Positions 24,487-32,290 of a stretch of DNA of 48,841 nt are shown piece by piece. Numbering within the stretch: position 1 is the first letter of the stretch; each line of letters begins with the position of its first letter. The notes below the pieces were generated by a model. It was not told the origin of the DNA. It made no database searches and saw nothing but the letters and a program-made list of their open reading frames with translations. Both the position numbers and the translations under genes were made by a program. The DNA is from Limiplasma sp964504385 (GTDB lineage: Bacteria > Bacillota > Clostridia > Christensenellales > Aristaeellaceae): assembly GCA_964504385.1 (NCBI GenBank), contig CAZDEF010000010.1:1-48841 (forward strand), read 5' to 3'.

Positions 24487-25407
24487 ATGACCGTTCAGAT
24501 CCGCACCGCGTGCGTCTCGGACGCACGCAGCATCAACGAAGTCTTTGATCATTACATCGACCATTCAGTGGCCACCTTCAACGAGAAGCACAAAACCGTT
24601 GCAGAACGTGAAAACGAGCTGCAACGACTGCTGAAAATGTATCCGTTTTTGATCGCTGAGGACGAGCACGGAAGACTTCTGGGTTTCGCCTGCGCCGAAC
24701 CGTTTCGTGCGCAGAGCGGATACCGCTTCATGCCGGAGCTGACCATCTATCTGCATCCCGATGCGCCCAAAGGCTGCGGTATCGGTTCCCGGCTTTTCGA
24801 GGAGCTGTTCCGTCTGCTGCGCACGCAGGGCTTTGCCTGTGCCATATCCGTGGTGGAAGGCGGAAACGAAGCGAGCCTTGCGCTGCATAGGCGTTTTGGC
24901 TTTCAGGAAGTCGGCTTTCTTTTCCATTCGGCCTACAAGCATGGCCGCTGGCTGGATACGCGCATCCTGTTGAAGACGCTTTGCGGCTTTGCCGATCCGC
25001 CCCGCGAGCCCATTCCTTTTGCGCAAATTCAAAATCAGGAGGTTTCCCTCATGCTGTTTCTCTGTTATCCCAAATGCTCCACCTGCAAAAAGGCGCAGGT
25101 TTTTCTGGATGCGCATGCACTCCCCTATACGCTGCGCGATATCAAGCAGGCCAATCCAACAGCGGAAGAGCTGTCGCAATGGCAGAAAAAAAGCGGCTTG
25201 CCGCTGAAGCGTTTTTTCAATACCAGCGGTATGAAATACCGCGAGCTGAACCTGAGCAGCACGCTGGACAACATGAGCCGCGAAGAACAGCTGGCGCTGC
25301 TGGCCTCCGACGGCATGCTGATGAAACGTCCTTTGCTGGTCACGCAGGATGCTGTGCTGGTCGGCTTCCGCGAGGCTCAGTGGCAGGAAGCCCTGTCTGT
25401 TGACTGA
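24487..25407 (+). CDS. GNAT acetyltransferase fused to ArsC/Spx-like thioredoxin-fold domain
   Basis: Residues 1-165 form a GNAT acetyltransferase of the phosphinothricin/methionine sulfoximine acetyltransferase type: IRTACVSDARSINEVFDHYI start, YRFMPELTIYLHP, acetyl-CoA loop APKGCGIGSRLFEEL, and ALHRRFGFQEVGF. Residues 189-306 form an arsenate-reductase/Spx-family domain: the CSTC redox motif (residues 199-202), LRDIKQANPTAEEL, KRFFNTSGMKYREL, and the MKRPLLVTQ arginine region. The linker contains an internal ribosome binding site, AGGAGGT (25037-25043), 7 nt before an ATG at 25051, so a separate 118-aa ArsC-like protein is probably also made. The gene follows rqcH by 9 bp and is closed by a strong terminator. 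Substrates of either domain are unknown. Confidence 0.85.
   Translation: MTVQIRTACVSDARSINEVFDHYIDHSVATFNEKHKTVAERENELQRLLKMYPFLIAEDEHGRLLGFACAEPFRAQSGYRFMPELTIYLHPDAPKGCGIGSRLFEELFRLLRTQGFACAISVVEGGNEASLALHRRFGFQEVGFLFHSAYKHGRWLDTRILLKTLCGFADPPREPIPFAQIQNQEVSLMLFLCYPKCSTCKKAQVFLDAHALPYTLRDIKQANPTAEELSQWQKKSGLPLKRFFNTSGMKYRELNLSSTLDNMSREEQLALLASDGMLMKRPLLVTQDAVLVGFREAQWQEALSVD
25037..25053 (+). promoter_or_regulatory. Internal ribosome binding site and start within the GNAT-ArsC fusion
   Basis: AGGAGGT, 7-nt spacer and ATG (25051) sit exactly at the domain junction, in frame with the fusion. Reading from here gives a complete ArsC/Spx-like protein starting MLFLCYPKCSTC. Confidence 0.75.
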
Positions 25408-25422
25408 TGATCCATTCATAGA

Positions 25423-25459
25423 AACAGCCCCGTTCGAGACTTTCTCGAACGGGGCTGTT
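25423..25459. terminator. Bidirectional terminator between convergent genes
   Basis: AACAGCCCCGTTCGAG (25423-25438) pairs perfectly with CTCGAACGGGGCTGTT (25444-25459). A T-rich tract follows on the plus strand. Confidence 0.85.
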
Positions 25460-25470
25460 CTATTTACGCA

Positions 25471-28077
25471 TTACTGCGCGCGCTTGAGGGTCGCTTCCCA
25501 GCCAAGATCGATGGCCTTCTGGTGAGAGGTGGCATACGGGCCGATGCTCTCCACCTGACTCTGAGTGCGCGGGAAATGGATGCAGACGTGACCATCGAAA
25601 TTGTTATCCCGGATATGGTAGGTATCATGCGGCGTATCGTGGGTACTGGCCATGTACACGGTACCGTCGCTGAGCACCACCCATACGGCCTTGGGCGTCC
25701 ATGTGGTCTTGCCGCCGAAGGCGCGGATCATCTCGCTGGTGTCGTGAGCGGTGATGGGCTCTGCATCGGCATGCGCGCCGAAGCTGAACATGTTCACCTG
25801 CCAGCTGATGCCGGTAGTAAAGTCGTAGATGGTCGCATTGGGGAACAGGCGAACTTTTGCACGGATCTCAGTGTACCAGTTGGCATAGCGTACCTGAGAG
25901 GCGCTGATGCTGCCCGCCGTGACCGTGGGTGCAGTGGCGACCGTGGTGGTAGACGTTTCGCCACTGGCGCTGACCGCACCGGTAGAGTTGAGCTTCTTGA
26001 GGGTCTTGGTACCGGCAACGCCGTCCGCCGTCAAGCCATTGGCCTTCTGGAAGGCGATGAGCGCCAAATTGGTCTGCGTACCGAAGTTGCCGTCCGCCGT
26101 GCCGGTCAAATATCCCAGCGCGATCAGGCGGTTCTGCAAGTCGCGCACGGCATCGCTGATGGTGCCTACGCGCAGCGTGGTGCCGGTGGGCACCAGATTG
26201 TTCTGCGCCTTGGTGTCATACAGAGCAGCCAGCGTCAGGGGCCCAGCCACGCCGTCAGCGCCCAGACTGTTGGCCTTCTGGAAAGCCTTCACAGCAGCCT
26301 TGGTATTGGTACCGTACTTGCCGTCCGCCGTACCTGTCAGATATCCCAGCGCGATCAAGCGGTTCTGCAGGGTCACAACCTGCGCTCCCTCCGCGCCATA
26401 GCGAAGGGTCTCATTCACAGTGCCGCTTCCGCTGGCGGTGGCGCTGGCATTGCCGCGCACAGCTGCATCGCTGTACAGGGCGGTCTGGGTCTCGTATCCG
26501 GCCTTGCCGTCCACCTTCAGGCCATTGGCCTTCTGGAAGTCGCGCACAGCCTGAATGTCCTCGGTCAGATAAACGCCATCCAGACGGGAGGTGTAATAAT
26601 CCAGCTCCTGCAGACGTTCCTGCAGACGCAGCACCACCGCGCCCATCGATCCCGCCTTGATAACGATCACATTTTCGGGCGTGATGGGTTCCATGGTAGC
26701 GGCCGGACTGTCGGTAATGACCGGCACGGCGGTAGGCACCGCATAGATGGCATTGACACCATAAAGCACGGTGCGGGTCACAGGGCCGCACACACCGTCG
26801 TCATCCAAAGAGCTTTTCTTCTGGAAAACTTTCACAGCGGCTTCAGTGGCTTCGTTGTAGGTGCCGCTGATCTTGCCGGTATAGTAGCCCAGATCCGTCA
26901 GCCTCTGCTGCAGGGATTTCACCTGTTCTCCCTTATCGCCTCGGCGCAGCGTATCGGTGGGCGGCACCAGCGTGGGTGCAGGCGTGGGCGTCACGATCGC
27001 CGCCGCGTCGATTACACCGCCGCCGAACATCACTTCCTGATCGCGCGCATCGGCTTCGCCATCGGCCGTCAGGCCGTTGCGGCCTTCAAACATCTTCAGC
27101 GCAGCCACGGTCTCATCGTCGCACACATTGGTCACTTCACCAGCGTAGTAGCCCAGTTCTTTCAGGCGCAACTGCATCTTGCCAACCACTTCGCCCATGG
27201 AGCCTTTGCGGATCAGCGCGCCAGCGACAGGCGGCACGGTCATGACATACTGACGATATCCCTTGTAATCCTTCGGGGTGGATTCGTACATTTTCCACTG
27301 GAGTTCAGCGCTGGCAATGCCATCCTGCGTCATTCCGTTGCGCTTCTGGAACGTTTTCAGGGCGGATTCTGTGCCGAAGCCGAATTTGCCGTCCACGTCA
27401 TCCTCGTCCAGATAGTCCAGCTCCGCCAGTGCAGACTGCAGCGCCTTGACAAAGCTGCCGCTGTCGCCCTTCTTCACTTCCTTGTACTTTTCCACACCGG
27501 GCTTGGGGGTGGCGGTAGGCACGGGAGTAGGGGCCGGGATATCAGCCAGATTGATGTGCGTTTCCACCACATAGCCGGTTTTACCATTGTACTTGACCTT
27601 TGCAAAGCCGTTGTCCGTGCGGTCGATCACCTCTACCAGCGAACCTTCCAAGATCATGCACAGCACATCGCCCTCTGCCTCGGCCGTTTTGCGCAGCTTC
27701 ACATTCTGCAGCACCACCGTGTCGTAGGGATAGCTGTAAATGGCGGGCGGAGCCTGCATGGTGCGGCTTTCGTCAAAAGGCGCGTCTGCAGAGGGATCGG
27801 TACCGTCGATGAAGGACTTCATGGCATAACCGGTCTTTCCGTCATACTCAACGCGATAGAACTTGCCGGACTCGCCCAGAACAGTCACAGTATCCCCCGC
27901 CTGAATCTTTTTCAGCACAGTGGATGTTGTGTTGGCACGTCTGCGCAGCTTCACATTCTCCATGCTGACCGTGTCGTAGGGATAGGACGCAGCCAGCGCC
28001 GTGGTGATCATCGGAAGAACGAGCGCCAATACACATACAACTGCCAGTACGCGCGCCCAGGCTTTTCCATGCTTCAT
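25471..28077 (-). CDS. Secreted protein: 2 SH3 domains, 6 peptidoglycan-binding domains, His/Cys-rich C-terminal domain
   Basis: This 868-aa exported protein begins with a signal peptide (KHGKAWARVLAVVCVLALV, cleavage after TTALA). Two bacterial SH3 domains follow (about residues 30-90 and 110-180), then a Pro/Thr linker. Six PG_binding_1 modules come next, each with the LxxRLxxLGYYxG and AVKxFQKxNGLxxDG patterns. The last two are nearly identical at both DNA and protein level. The final 130 residues form a domain I know from Clostridia peptidoglycan-binding proteins but cannot name. It contains SFGAHADAEPIT, HDTSEM, the STHDTPHDTYHI segment and NNFDGHVCIHF. The ATG at 28083 abuts GGAGGG, so 28077 (7-nt spacing) is the start. 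It probably binds cortex or cell wall. Enzymatic activity is unproven. Confidence 0.85.
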   Translation of the reverse strand: MKHGKAWARVLAVVCVLALVLPMITTALAASYPYDTVSMENVKLRRRANTTSTVLKKIQAGDTVTVLGESGKFYRVEYDGKTGYAMKSFIDGTDPSADAPFDESRTMQAPPAIYSYPYDTVVLQNVKLRKTAEAEGDVLCMILEGSLVEVIDRTDNGFAKVKYNGKTGYVVETHINLADIPAPTPVPTATPKPGVEKYKEVKKGDSGSFVKALQSALAELDYLDEDDVDGKFGFGTESALKTFQKRNGMTQDGIASAELQWKMYESTPKDYKGYRQYVMTVPPVAGALIRKGSMGEVVGKMQLRLKELGYYAGEVTNVCDDETVAALKMFEGRNGLTADGEADARDQEVMFGGGVIDAAAIVTPTPAPTLVPPTDTLRRGDKGEQVKSLQQRLTDLGYYTGKISGTYNEATEAAVKVFQKKSSLDDDGVCGPVTRTVLYGVNAIYAVPTAVPVITDSPAATMEPITPENVIVIKAGSMGAVVLRLQERLQELDYYTSRLDGVYLTEDIQAVRDFQKANGLKVDGKAGYETQTALYSDAAVRGNASATASGSGTVNETLRYGAEGAQVVTLQNRLIALGYLTGTADGKYGTNTKAAVKAFQKANSLGADGVAGPLTLAALYDTKAQNNLVPTGTTLRVGTISDAVRDLQNRLIALGYLTGTADGNFGTQTNLALIAFQKANGLTADGVAGTKTLKKLNSTGAVSASGETSTTTVATAPTVTAGSISASQVRYANWYTEIRAKVRLFPNATIYDFTTGISWQVNMFSFGAHADAEPITAHDTSEMIRAFGGKTTWTPKAVWVVLSDGTVYMASTHDTPHDTYHIRDNNFDGHVCIHFPRTQSQVESIGPYATSHQKAIDLGWEATLKRAQ
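26090..26138. repeat. Direct repeat copy 1 within peptidoglycan-binding modules
   Basis: A 49-bp segment, matched with a few changes by the copy at 26321-26369, 231 bp away. It encodes the NRLIALGYLTGTADG core of the last module. The near-identity points to recent module duplication. Confidence 0.75.
26321..26369. repeat. Direct repeat copy 2 within peptidoglycan-binding modules
   Basis: Partner of the copy at 26090-26138. It encodes the same core segment in the fifth module. Confidence 0.75.
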
Positions 28078-28191
28078 CTGCATGCCCTCCAAAACAAAGG
28101 TACTTATGACCAATGGCCTTTCTTTCCATACTTCATTGTAGGATAGAATTTGTAACATGTCAAGCATGTTCTTCATATTTATGTAATACTT

Positions 28192-28911
28192 TTATCTCTT
28201 TTTCTTCTTTTCCGAGTTTTCTGCTGGCTGCACTTTCGCTTTTTTGACCCGCTTGAGCTTTTTGCGCAGATAAGCTTCTGCCTCCGGCAGCTCGGAAAAA
28301 GGTACGCGCACGGCTGCTACCTGCCAAAATGAAGGGCGAAAGAACAGCATTGCGCCCCCTTCGCGCCAGATTTTCACGCGGCGGATCTCGCTCCACGGCA
28401 GCGTAACGCGCCGCACCAGCATCAGCCCCTCCAGTTCCGGCCGATCGTCGCTTGCCGCCAGCCGTTCCACCGTCTGCATGCTGGCAAACCGCGCATACAG
28501 GCTGATGGTGTTTTGTCTGCGCACATAAGTACGCACATGCACACCCTGCTTGTCCATCACCACATGTACGCTTTCCACACCCTGCAGGGAGAGCAGCCCC
28601 CAGATCAGCGCCAGCGCCGCCAGCAGCAGCCCGGTCATCGTCTGCATCAGCCCCTGCTCCAGCAAGGCCACCGCGCCTTCCGCCCCGGTCGCCGCCATTT
28701 CAGCAACGATCACGATCATCAACGTTAATCCCCATACCGGTAGCAGGATCCGCAGCAGGTTGTTCCATGCGAACCACTCTTTTACCGCACTGCGCACCAC
28801 ACCGAAGGAGATCATCTCTCCCGTTTGCGTCAGTTTTCCGCCGCAGTACGGGCAGCTTGCGCCCAAGGGTGTTTCCGCCCGGCACTTTTTGCAATAATTC
28901 ACAAGCGGCAT
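28192..28911 (-). CDS. Zinc-ribbon membrane protein with PH-like domain
   Basis: I recognise only the layout of this 239-aa protein. An N-terminal zinc ribbon (CKKC at residues 8-11, CPYC near 20-23) is followed by two membrane helices (about 55-75 and 90-112). A C-terminal beta-rich region (about 115-215) resembles bacterial PH-type domains (VHVVMDKQGVHVRTYV, TLPWSEIRRVKIW, VPFSELPEAEAYLR). It ends in a very basic KRVKKAKVQPAENSEKKKKR tail. The start at 28911 has AAGGAAG 7 nt upstream. It is transcribed divergently from the small ORF and follows the large peptidoglycan-binding gene's orientation. Function unknown. Confidence 0.75.
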   Translation of the reverse strand: MPLVNYCKKCRAETPLGASCPYCGGKLTQTGEMISFGVVRSAVKEWFAWNNLLRILLPVWGLTLMIVIVAEMAATGAEGAVALLEQGLMQTMTGLLLAALALIWGLLSLQGVESVHVVMDKQGVHVRTYVRRQNTISLYARFASMQTVERLAASDDRPELEGLMLVRRVTLPWSEIRRVKIWREGGAMLFFRPSFWQVAAVRVPFSELPEAEAYLRKKLKRVKKAKVQPAENSEKKKKR

Positions 28912-28982
28912 TCCATTCACTTCCTTTTTGCTGATACATTTGCCCAGCATGGGGCATGATAAAAACCGGAGGTGATCTTCGG

Positions 28983-29156
28983 ATGGTATACGAAACGCTT
29001 CAGGATCTGATCGCGCGCGATGAAGCCAGCCGCTGTCTGTACGAAAGCCTTGCGCCGGATGTGCAGACTGCGCTGCAGGAGCAGCGGCAGAACATACGCA
29101 CCTATGGCGAGCTGAAACGCACCGCTGAAGGATTTGCCAAACGGACAAACCCGTAA
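28983..29156 (+). CDS. Small protein, 57 aa, unknown function
   Basis: A short helical, soluble protein (MVYETLQDLIARDEASRCLY, then LAPDVQTALQEQRQ, then ELKRTAEGFAKR). CGGAGGTGATC lies about 9 nt before the ATG, an excellent ribosome binding site, and the codon use matches that of the neighbours. It precedes the triple-LysM gene by 67 bp in the same direction. An amphipathic helix hairpin is plausible, but no family name comes to mind. Confidence 0.65.
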   Translation: MVYETLQDLIARDEASRCLYESLAPDVQTALQEQRQNIRTYGELKRTAEGFAKRTNP

Positions 29157-29223
29157 AAGGAAAATTTGCGCAAACACGCACATAGGCTGATAGAGACATT
29201 GCTTCGAAAGGAGAACGATCCCT

Positions 29224-29817
29224 ATGAGCCAAAGCACCAACGGCACCCGCTGCGCCGAGGAATACACCGTTCGGCGCGGCGACAGCTTCTATCTGATCGC
29301 CCACAAGCTGGGCGTTCCGCTGCGCGACCTGCTGGCCGCCAACAGCGACATTCATCCCGCCCGGCTGATGGTGGGCGATGTGCTGTGCATCCCTCGTGAG
29401 GAGGAAGACTCGCCTGAACGTGGCGGGCTGGGCGGCAGCGAATCAGCCAGTCCTGACTGTTCGGCCACCGGCACAGCCCCCGATCCGGCGCTGCCCTGTC
29501 CGGAAACCGAACAGTACACCGTAGAAGAAGGCCAGACTGTATCCGATTTGCAGATCCGCAATCTGGTGAGCCGCCACACGTTGGAAACCGCCAATCCCGG
29601 TGTGGATCTGGATCATCTGACCACCGGCCAGTCATTGTGCATTCCCACCGAAAACGTGCCCTGCACACTGCCGGAGACCTACACCCTGCTCAATGGTGAA
29701 ACGCTGGAAAGCGTGGCTGTGCGGTTCAATCTGCCTGTGGCCAGCCTGCTGCGGGTCAATCCATGCCTTGCGCCGCAGGATTTTGAAGCGGGCGTGACCG
29801 TAGTGCTTCCGCGCTGA
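29224..29817 (+). CDS. Triple LysM-domain protein
   Basis: This 197-aa protein is made of three LysM modules, which bind N-acetylglucosamine-containing glycans such as peptidoglycan or spore cortex. Module 1 starts EEYTVRRGDSFYLIAHKLGV (about residues 13-60), module 2 EQYTVEEGQTVSDLQIRNLV (about 97-145), and module 3 ETYTLLNGETLESVAVRFNL (about 151-197). There is no signal peptide or catalytic domain. LysM proteins lacking a signal are typical of spore-coat and spore-cortex proteins assembled in the mother cell, such as SafA or SpoVID partners. GAAAGGAGAACGATCCCT precedes the ATG. Its stop is 1 bp from the stop of the convergent SNF2 gene, with no room for a terminator between them. Confidence 0.88.
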   Translation: MSQSTNGTRCAEEYTVRRGDSFYLIAHKLGVPLRDLLAANSDIHPARLMVGDVLCIPREEEDSPERGGLGGSESASPDCSATGTAPDPALPCPETEQYTVEEGQTVSDLQIRNLVSRHTLETANPGVDLDHLTTGQSLCIPTENVPCTLPETYTLLNGETLESVAVRFNLPVASLLRVNPCLAPQDFEAGVTVVLPR

Positions 29818-29818
29818 T

Positions 29819-31582
29819 TCAGCCCACGTCCGCCAGCAGCCGATTCACCAGCCGCTCCACATAGCGCCGCGCCTCCTGCGCGCTTTGCAGCGCTTCCGTC
29901 TGGCTTTGCGGCGCATCGCCCATCAGGCCCACGAACTGGCTCACCTTCAGGCCCAGCGCATCCTGCATGTCCTGATCGCTGCCCTTGGAGGATACCAGAT
30001 AATAGCACAGGATCGAATCAGTCTGTCCCATGCGGTGGGCGCGGTCCTCGGCCTGACTGTGCACAGCAGGCGACCAGTCCAGCTCGCCAAACACCACACA
30101 GCTGGCGCGCTGCAGGTTCAGCCCTGCCGCCGCCCGCAGCGAAATGCAGCATAAATTGGTCTTGCCCGTCATGAACCGCTCCACCGAGCGATCCTTCATG
30201 GCGGGCGTTTCGCGTCCTGTGATCCATGCCGGCGAATACGCGTGCAGCTCCTTCTGGTAAATGTCCATCACCTCGTGATGATGGGCAAACAGCAGCACCT
30301 TTTCCTCCGCATCCAGCAACGCGCGCACAAACTGCGCCACATACGGCGCTTTGGCAATGCCGGTGGCCTGCCGTTCGCTTTTCTCAATCTCCATCTCCCA
30401 CAGTGCGCGCTGGCTAGCATCGGCCTCGCTGGCATTTTTGAGCTGCCACAGTGTTTGCTGCACCGGCTGCATCAATCGGCGATACACCGCGTCATCCGCA
30501 TCCACCTGCATCACCAGTCTGCGCTTGGGCGGCAGATCCTTGAGCACTTCCTGCTTCGTGCGGCGGAGCATCATGCCTTCTTCCCGCAGCTTGTTTCCCA
30601 GCAGCTCCGGCTTCGCCACGATCTGGTTGCCATAACCGTAGCACCATTCGCGCGTGAAGCTCTCATAATCGCCAAGGAAATGATAATCCAGAATGTTAAC
30701 CACATTCCAGATCTCCCCACCGCGGTTGTAGATGGGGGTACCGCTCAGCCCGATCACCCGGTGAGCGTTCTGTGCCACCCAGCTGGCGGCCGAGTATTTT
30801 TCCGTGCCTGCATGACGCAGCTCCTGGATCTCATCGAAGATCACCGTGGGGATCTCCGCCTGCGGCAGCGTCTCCTTCCAGCCGCGCAAAAGCAGATAGT
30901 GCATCAGATAGATATCTGCCTGCGGCAGCGCGTAAGGCTTGAGGCCCTTCACAACATGCACGTTCAGCGGTGCTCCGTCCGGTTTGCGCACAAAGCGTTC
31001 GATCTCGTTCTGCCAGTTGCGCATCAGGTGCGGCGGCGCGACGATCAGCGCGGGATATTCGCCTGTCTGGGCCAGCGTCGCCAGCGTCTGCACCGTTTTG
31101 CCAAGGCCCATTTCATCCGCCAGCAGTCCCCGGTCGGTACGCAGCAGAAAACTCAGGCCTTCTTCCTGAAACGGGGTGAGCTTGCCCATAAACACGGCGG
31201 GGTTCGGCGTCACCCGCACGGGCATCAGACGCGCTTCTTCGCGGCGGATCACATATTCCCGCGCCTCCGTCAGCGCATTCTCCCAGCGCTCCATGTCTGT
31301 CTGACGCACAGTCAGCGGATAGCGCAGCATCAGCCAGTTCAGGTCGCCCACGATGCGCCTGTGCGCCGTAAACCGAGCTTCGCCACGTTTGCTGGTTTCC
31401 GTGCCGGGAAACAGGCGCTTGCACAGCTCCGTTACAGTCGGGTCGCCCTTCACCACCCAGCATTTGCGGCGGTTGTTGTAGCTGAGCGTGCCGTAGGTGC
31501 GGCGGTTCGCCCCCAATTCCGGCTGCGCGCCGCTATCGTCCAGCAGGTAGGGCGGCATCAGGATCATTTCGTCCTCATCCAT
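29819..31582 (-). CDS. SNF2-family DEAD/DEAH-type ATPase
   Basis: This 587-aa superfamily 2 ATPase of the SNF2 type translocates on or remodels DNA complexes. All motifs look active: I, LLADEMGLGKTVQTLA (Lys near residue 162); II, FDEIQELRH (DEIQ in place of DEAH, about 250-253); III, GLSGTPIYNRGG; V, AAAGLNLQRASCVVFGELDW; and VI, QAEDRAHRMGQT with the Arg finger. The 130-residue N-terminal part (RTYGTLSYNNRRKCWVVKGD) recalls the region before the helicase in SMARCAL1-like proteins. There is no fused nuclease. The ATG overlaps the stop of the PD-(D/E)XK-like gene by one base (TGATG), so the two proteins are coupled. It ends a run that begins with folT. Confidence 0.9.
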   Translation of the reverse strand: MDEDEMILMPPYLLDDSGAQPELGANRRTYGTLSYNNRRKCWVVKGDPTVTELCKRLFPGTETSKRGEARFTAHRRIVGDLNWLMLRYPLTVRQTDMERWENALTEAREYVIRREEARLMPVRVTPNPAVFMGKLTPFQEEGLSFLLRTDRGLLADEMGLGKTVQTLATLAQTGEYPALIVAPPHLMRNWQNEIERFVRKPDGAPLNVHVVKGLKPYALPQADIYLMHYLLLRGWKETLPQAEIPTVIFDEIQELRHAGTEKYSAASWVAQNAHRVIGLSGTPIYNRGGEIWNVVNILDYHFLGDYESFTREWCYGYGNQIVAKPELLGNKLREEGMMLRRTKQEVLKDLPPKRRLVMQVDADDAVYRRLMQPVQQTLWQLKNASEADASQRALWEMEIEKSERQATGIAKAPYVAQFVRALLDAEEKVLLFAHHHEVMDIYQKELHAYSPAWITGRETPAMKDRSVERFMTGKTNLCCISLRAAAGLNLQRASCVVFGELDWSPAVHSQAEDRAHRMGQTDSILCYYLVSSKGSDQDMQDALGLKVSQFVGLMGDAPQSQTEALQSAQEARRYVERLVNRLLADVG

Positions 31583-31944
31583 CACGGCAGCGCCACCCCC
31601 CATAGTTGATTCAGCACGATGACGTGCACGGATTTGCCAAGCACGCTTGCGGGCAGCGCGACTGTGCGCTGCGTCAGCACGATCAGCGCCTGCACGCTGT
31701 CAAACGCAGCATAGCGCGCAAGCTGCTGCCGAAGCGCAGCCGCATCCGGCCGCCCTTTCTTGATCTCGATCCCGACATTGCCCACCAAATAATCAATGCG
31801 GCAGCCCGGCCCCAGACGGGCCTCATGAATGAATGGCAGTCCGCTCTGCTCCAGTCTTTGAGCCACCCATTGGTGGATGTCCGTCTCATACAACGCAAAA
31901 GGAGACCGCAGCTCCTTCAATGCGTCAAGCACTGTGGTCAGCAT
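31582..31944 (-). CDS. Small PD-(D/E)XK-like nuclease
   Basis: This 120-aa protein carries the sequence marks of the restriction-endonuclease-like fold: an early Glu (HEARLG, Glu41), Asp51 in GCRIDYLV, and E-x-K at Glu60/Lys62 in VGIEIKKG. A conserved Gln/Arg helix follows (LRQQLARYAAF), then a hydrophobic strand (QALIVLTQR). The segment order is like VRR-NUC and archaeal Holliday-junction-type stand-alone nucleases. The ATG at 31944 has AAAGGAG 6 nt upstream. An open stretch of 12 codons further upstream is not needed. It is translationally coupled to the SNF2 gene, so the pair may act as a nuclease-translocase complex. Nuclease activity is inferred from motif spacing only. Confidence 0.65.
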   Translation of the reverse strand: MLTTVLDALKELRSPFALYETDIHQWVAQRLEQSGLPFIHEARLGPGCRIDYLVGNVGIEIKKGRPDAAALRQQLARYAAFDSVQALIVLTQRTVALPASVLGKSVHVIVLNQLWGVALP

Positions 31945-31984
31945 ACGAGTCTCCTTTCCGCAGGGCAGTTTTTCCCCCATCCGC

Positions 31985-32272
31985 TTACAGTTCGATCCGC
32001 TTGTTGGTGTTGCTCTGGCGATACATCACAAAGCGGCGGCCGATGCACTGCACAGGCTCGGCATGCACACGTCCGCACAGCTCGTCAAGAGCTTCTCGTG
32101 CGGACAGATCGCAGTTCTGCTGCACCGCGCACTTGATCAGTTCGCGGGCTTCAAGCGCGTCATAGGCTTCCTTGACGGTGTTTTCGGTGATGCCGTCCTT
32201 GCCGATGTAGAGGATGGTTTCCATGGTGTTGGCCATGCTGCGCAGCGTTGCGCGCTGTTTGCTGGTAAGCAT
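31985..32272 (-). CDS. yhbY: YhbY family RNA-binding (CRM domain) protein
   Basis: This 95-aa protein is a single CRM domain, an RNA-binding fold associated with pre-50S ribosomal particles. Typical features are the LTSKQRATLRSMAN start, the YIGKDGITENTVKEAYDALE segment with the GxxG loop, and the CGRVHAEPVQCIGRRFVMYR strand pair. AGGAGA precedes the ATG. It lies 18 bp after obgE. The pairing of yhbY with obgE is frequent in Bacillota and fits a shared role in large-subunit assembly. Confidence 0.92.
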   Translation of the reverse strand: MLTSKQRATLRSMANTMETILYIGKDGITENTVKEAYDALEARELIKCAVQQNCDLSAREALDELCGRVHAEPVQCIGRRFVMYRQSNTNKRIEL

Positions 32273-32290
32273 TCTATCTATTCTCCTGTA

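Noticed and set aside
25522..28146. Very long open frame on the plus strand opposite the peptidoglycan-binding gene
   Set aside because: Its translation is His/Gly/Arg/Gln-rich and low in order, without a ribosome binding site. It is a by-product of GC-rich third positions opposite a real gene.
29819..31944. A known phage-defence system (DISARM, Hachiman, Dnd or Dpd type)
   Set aside because: None of the partner genes (methylase, HamA-type protein, sulfur-modification genes) is near, and the setting is a housekeeping operon.
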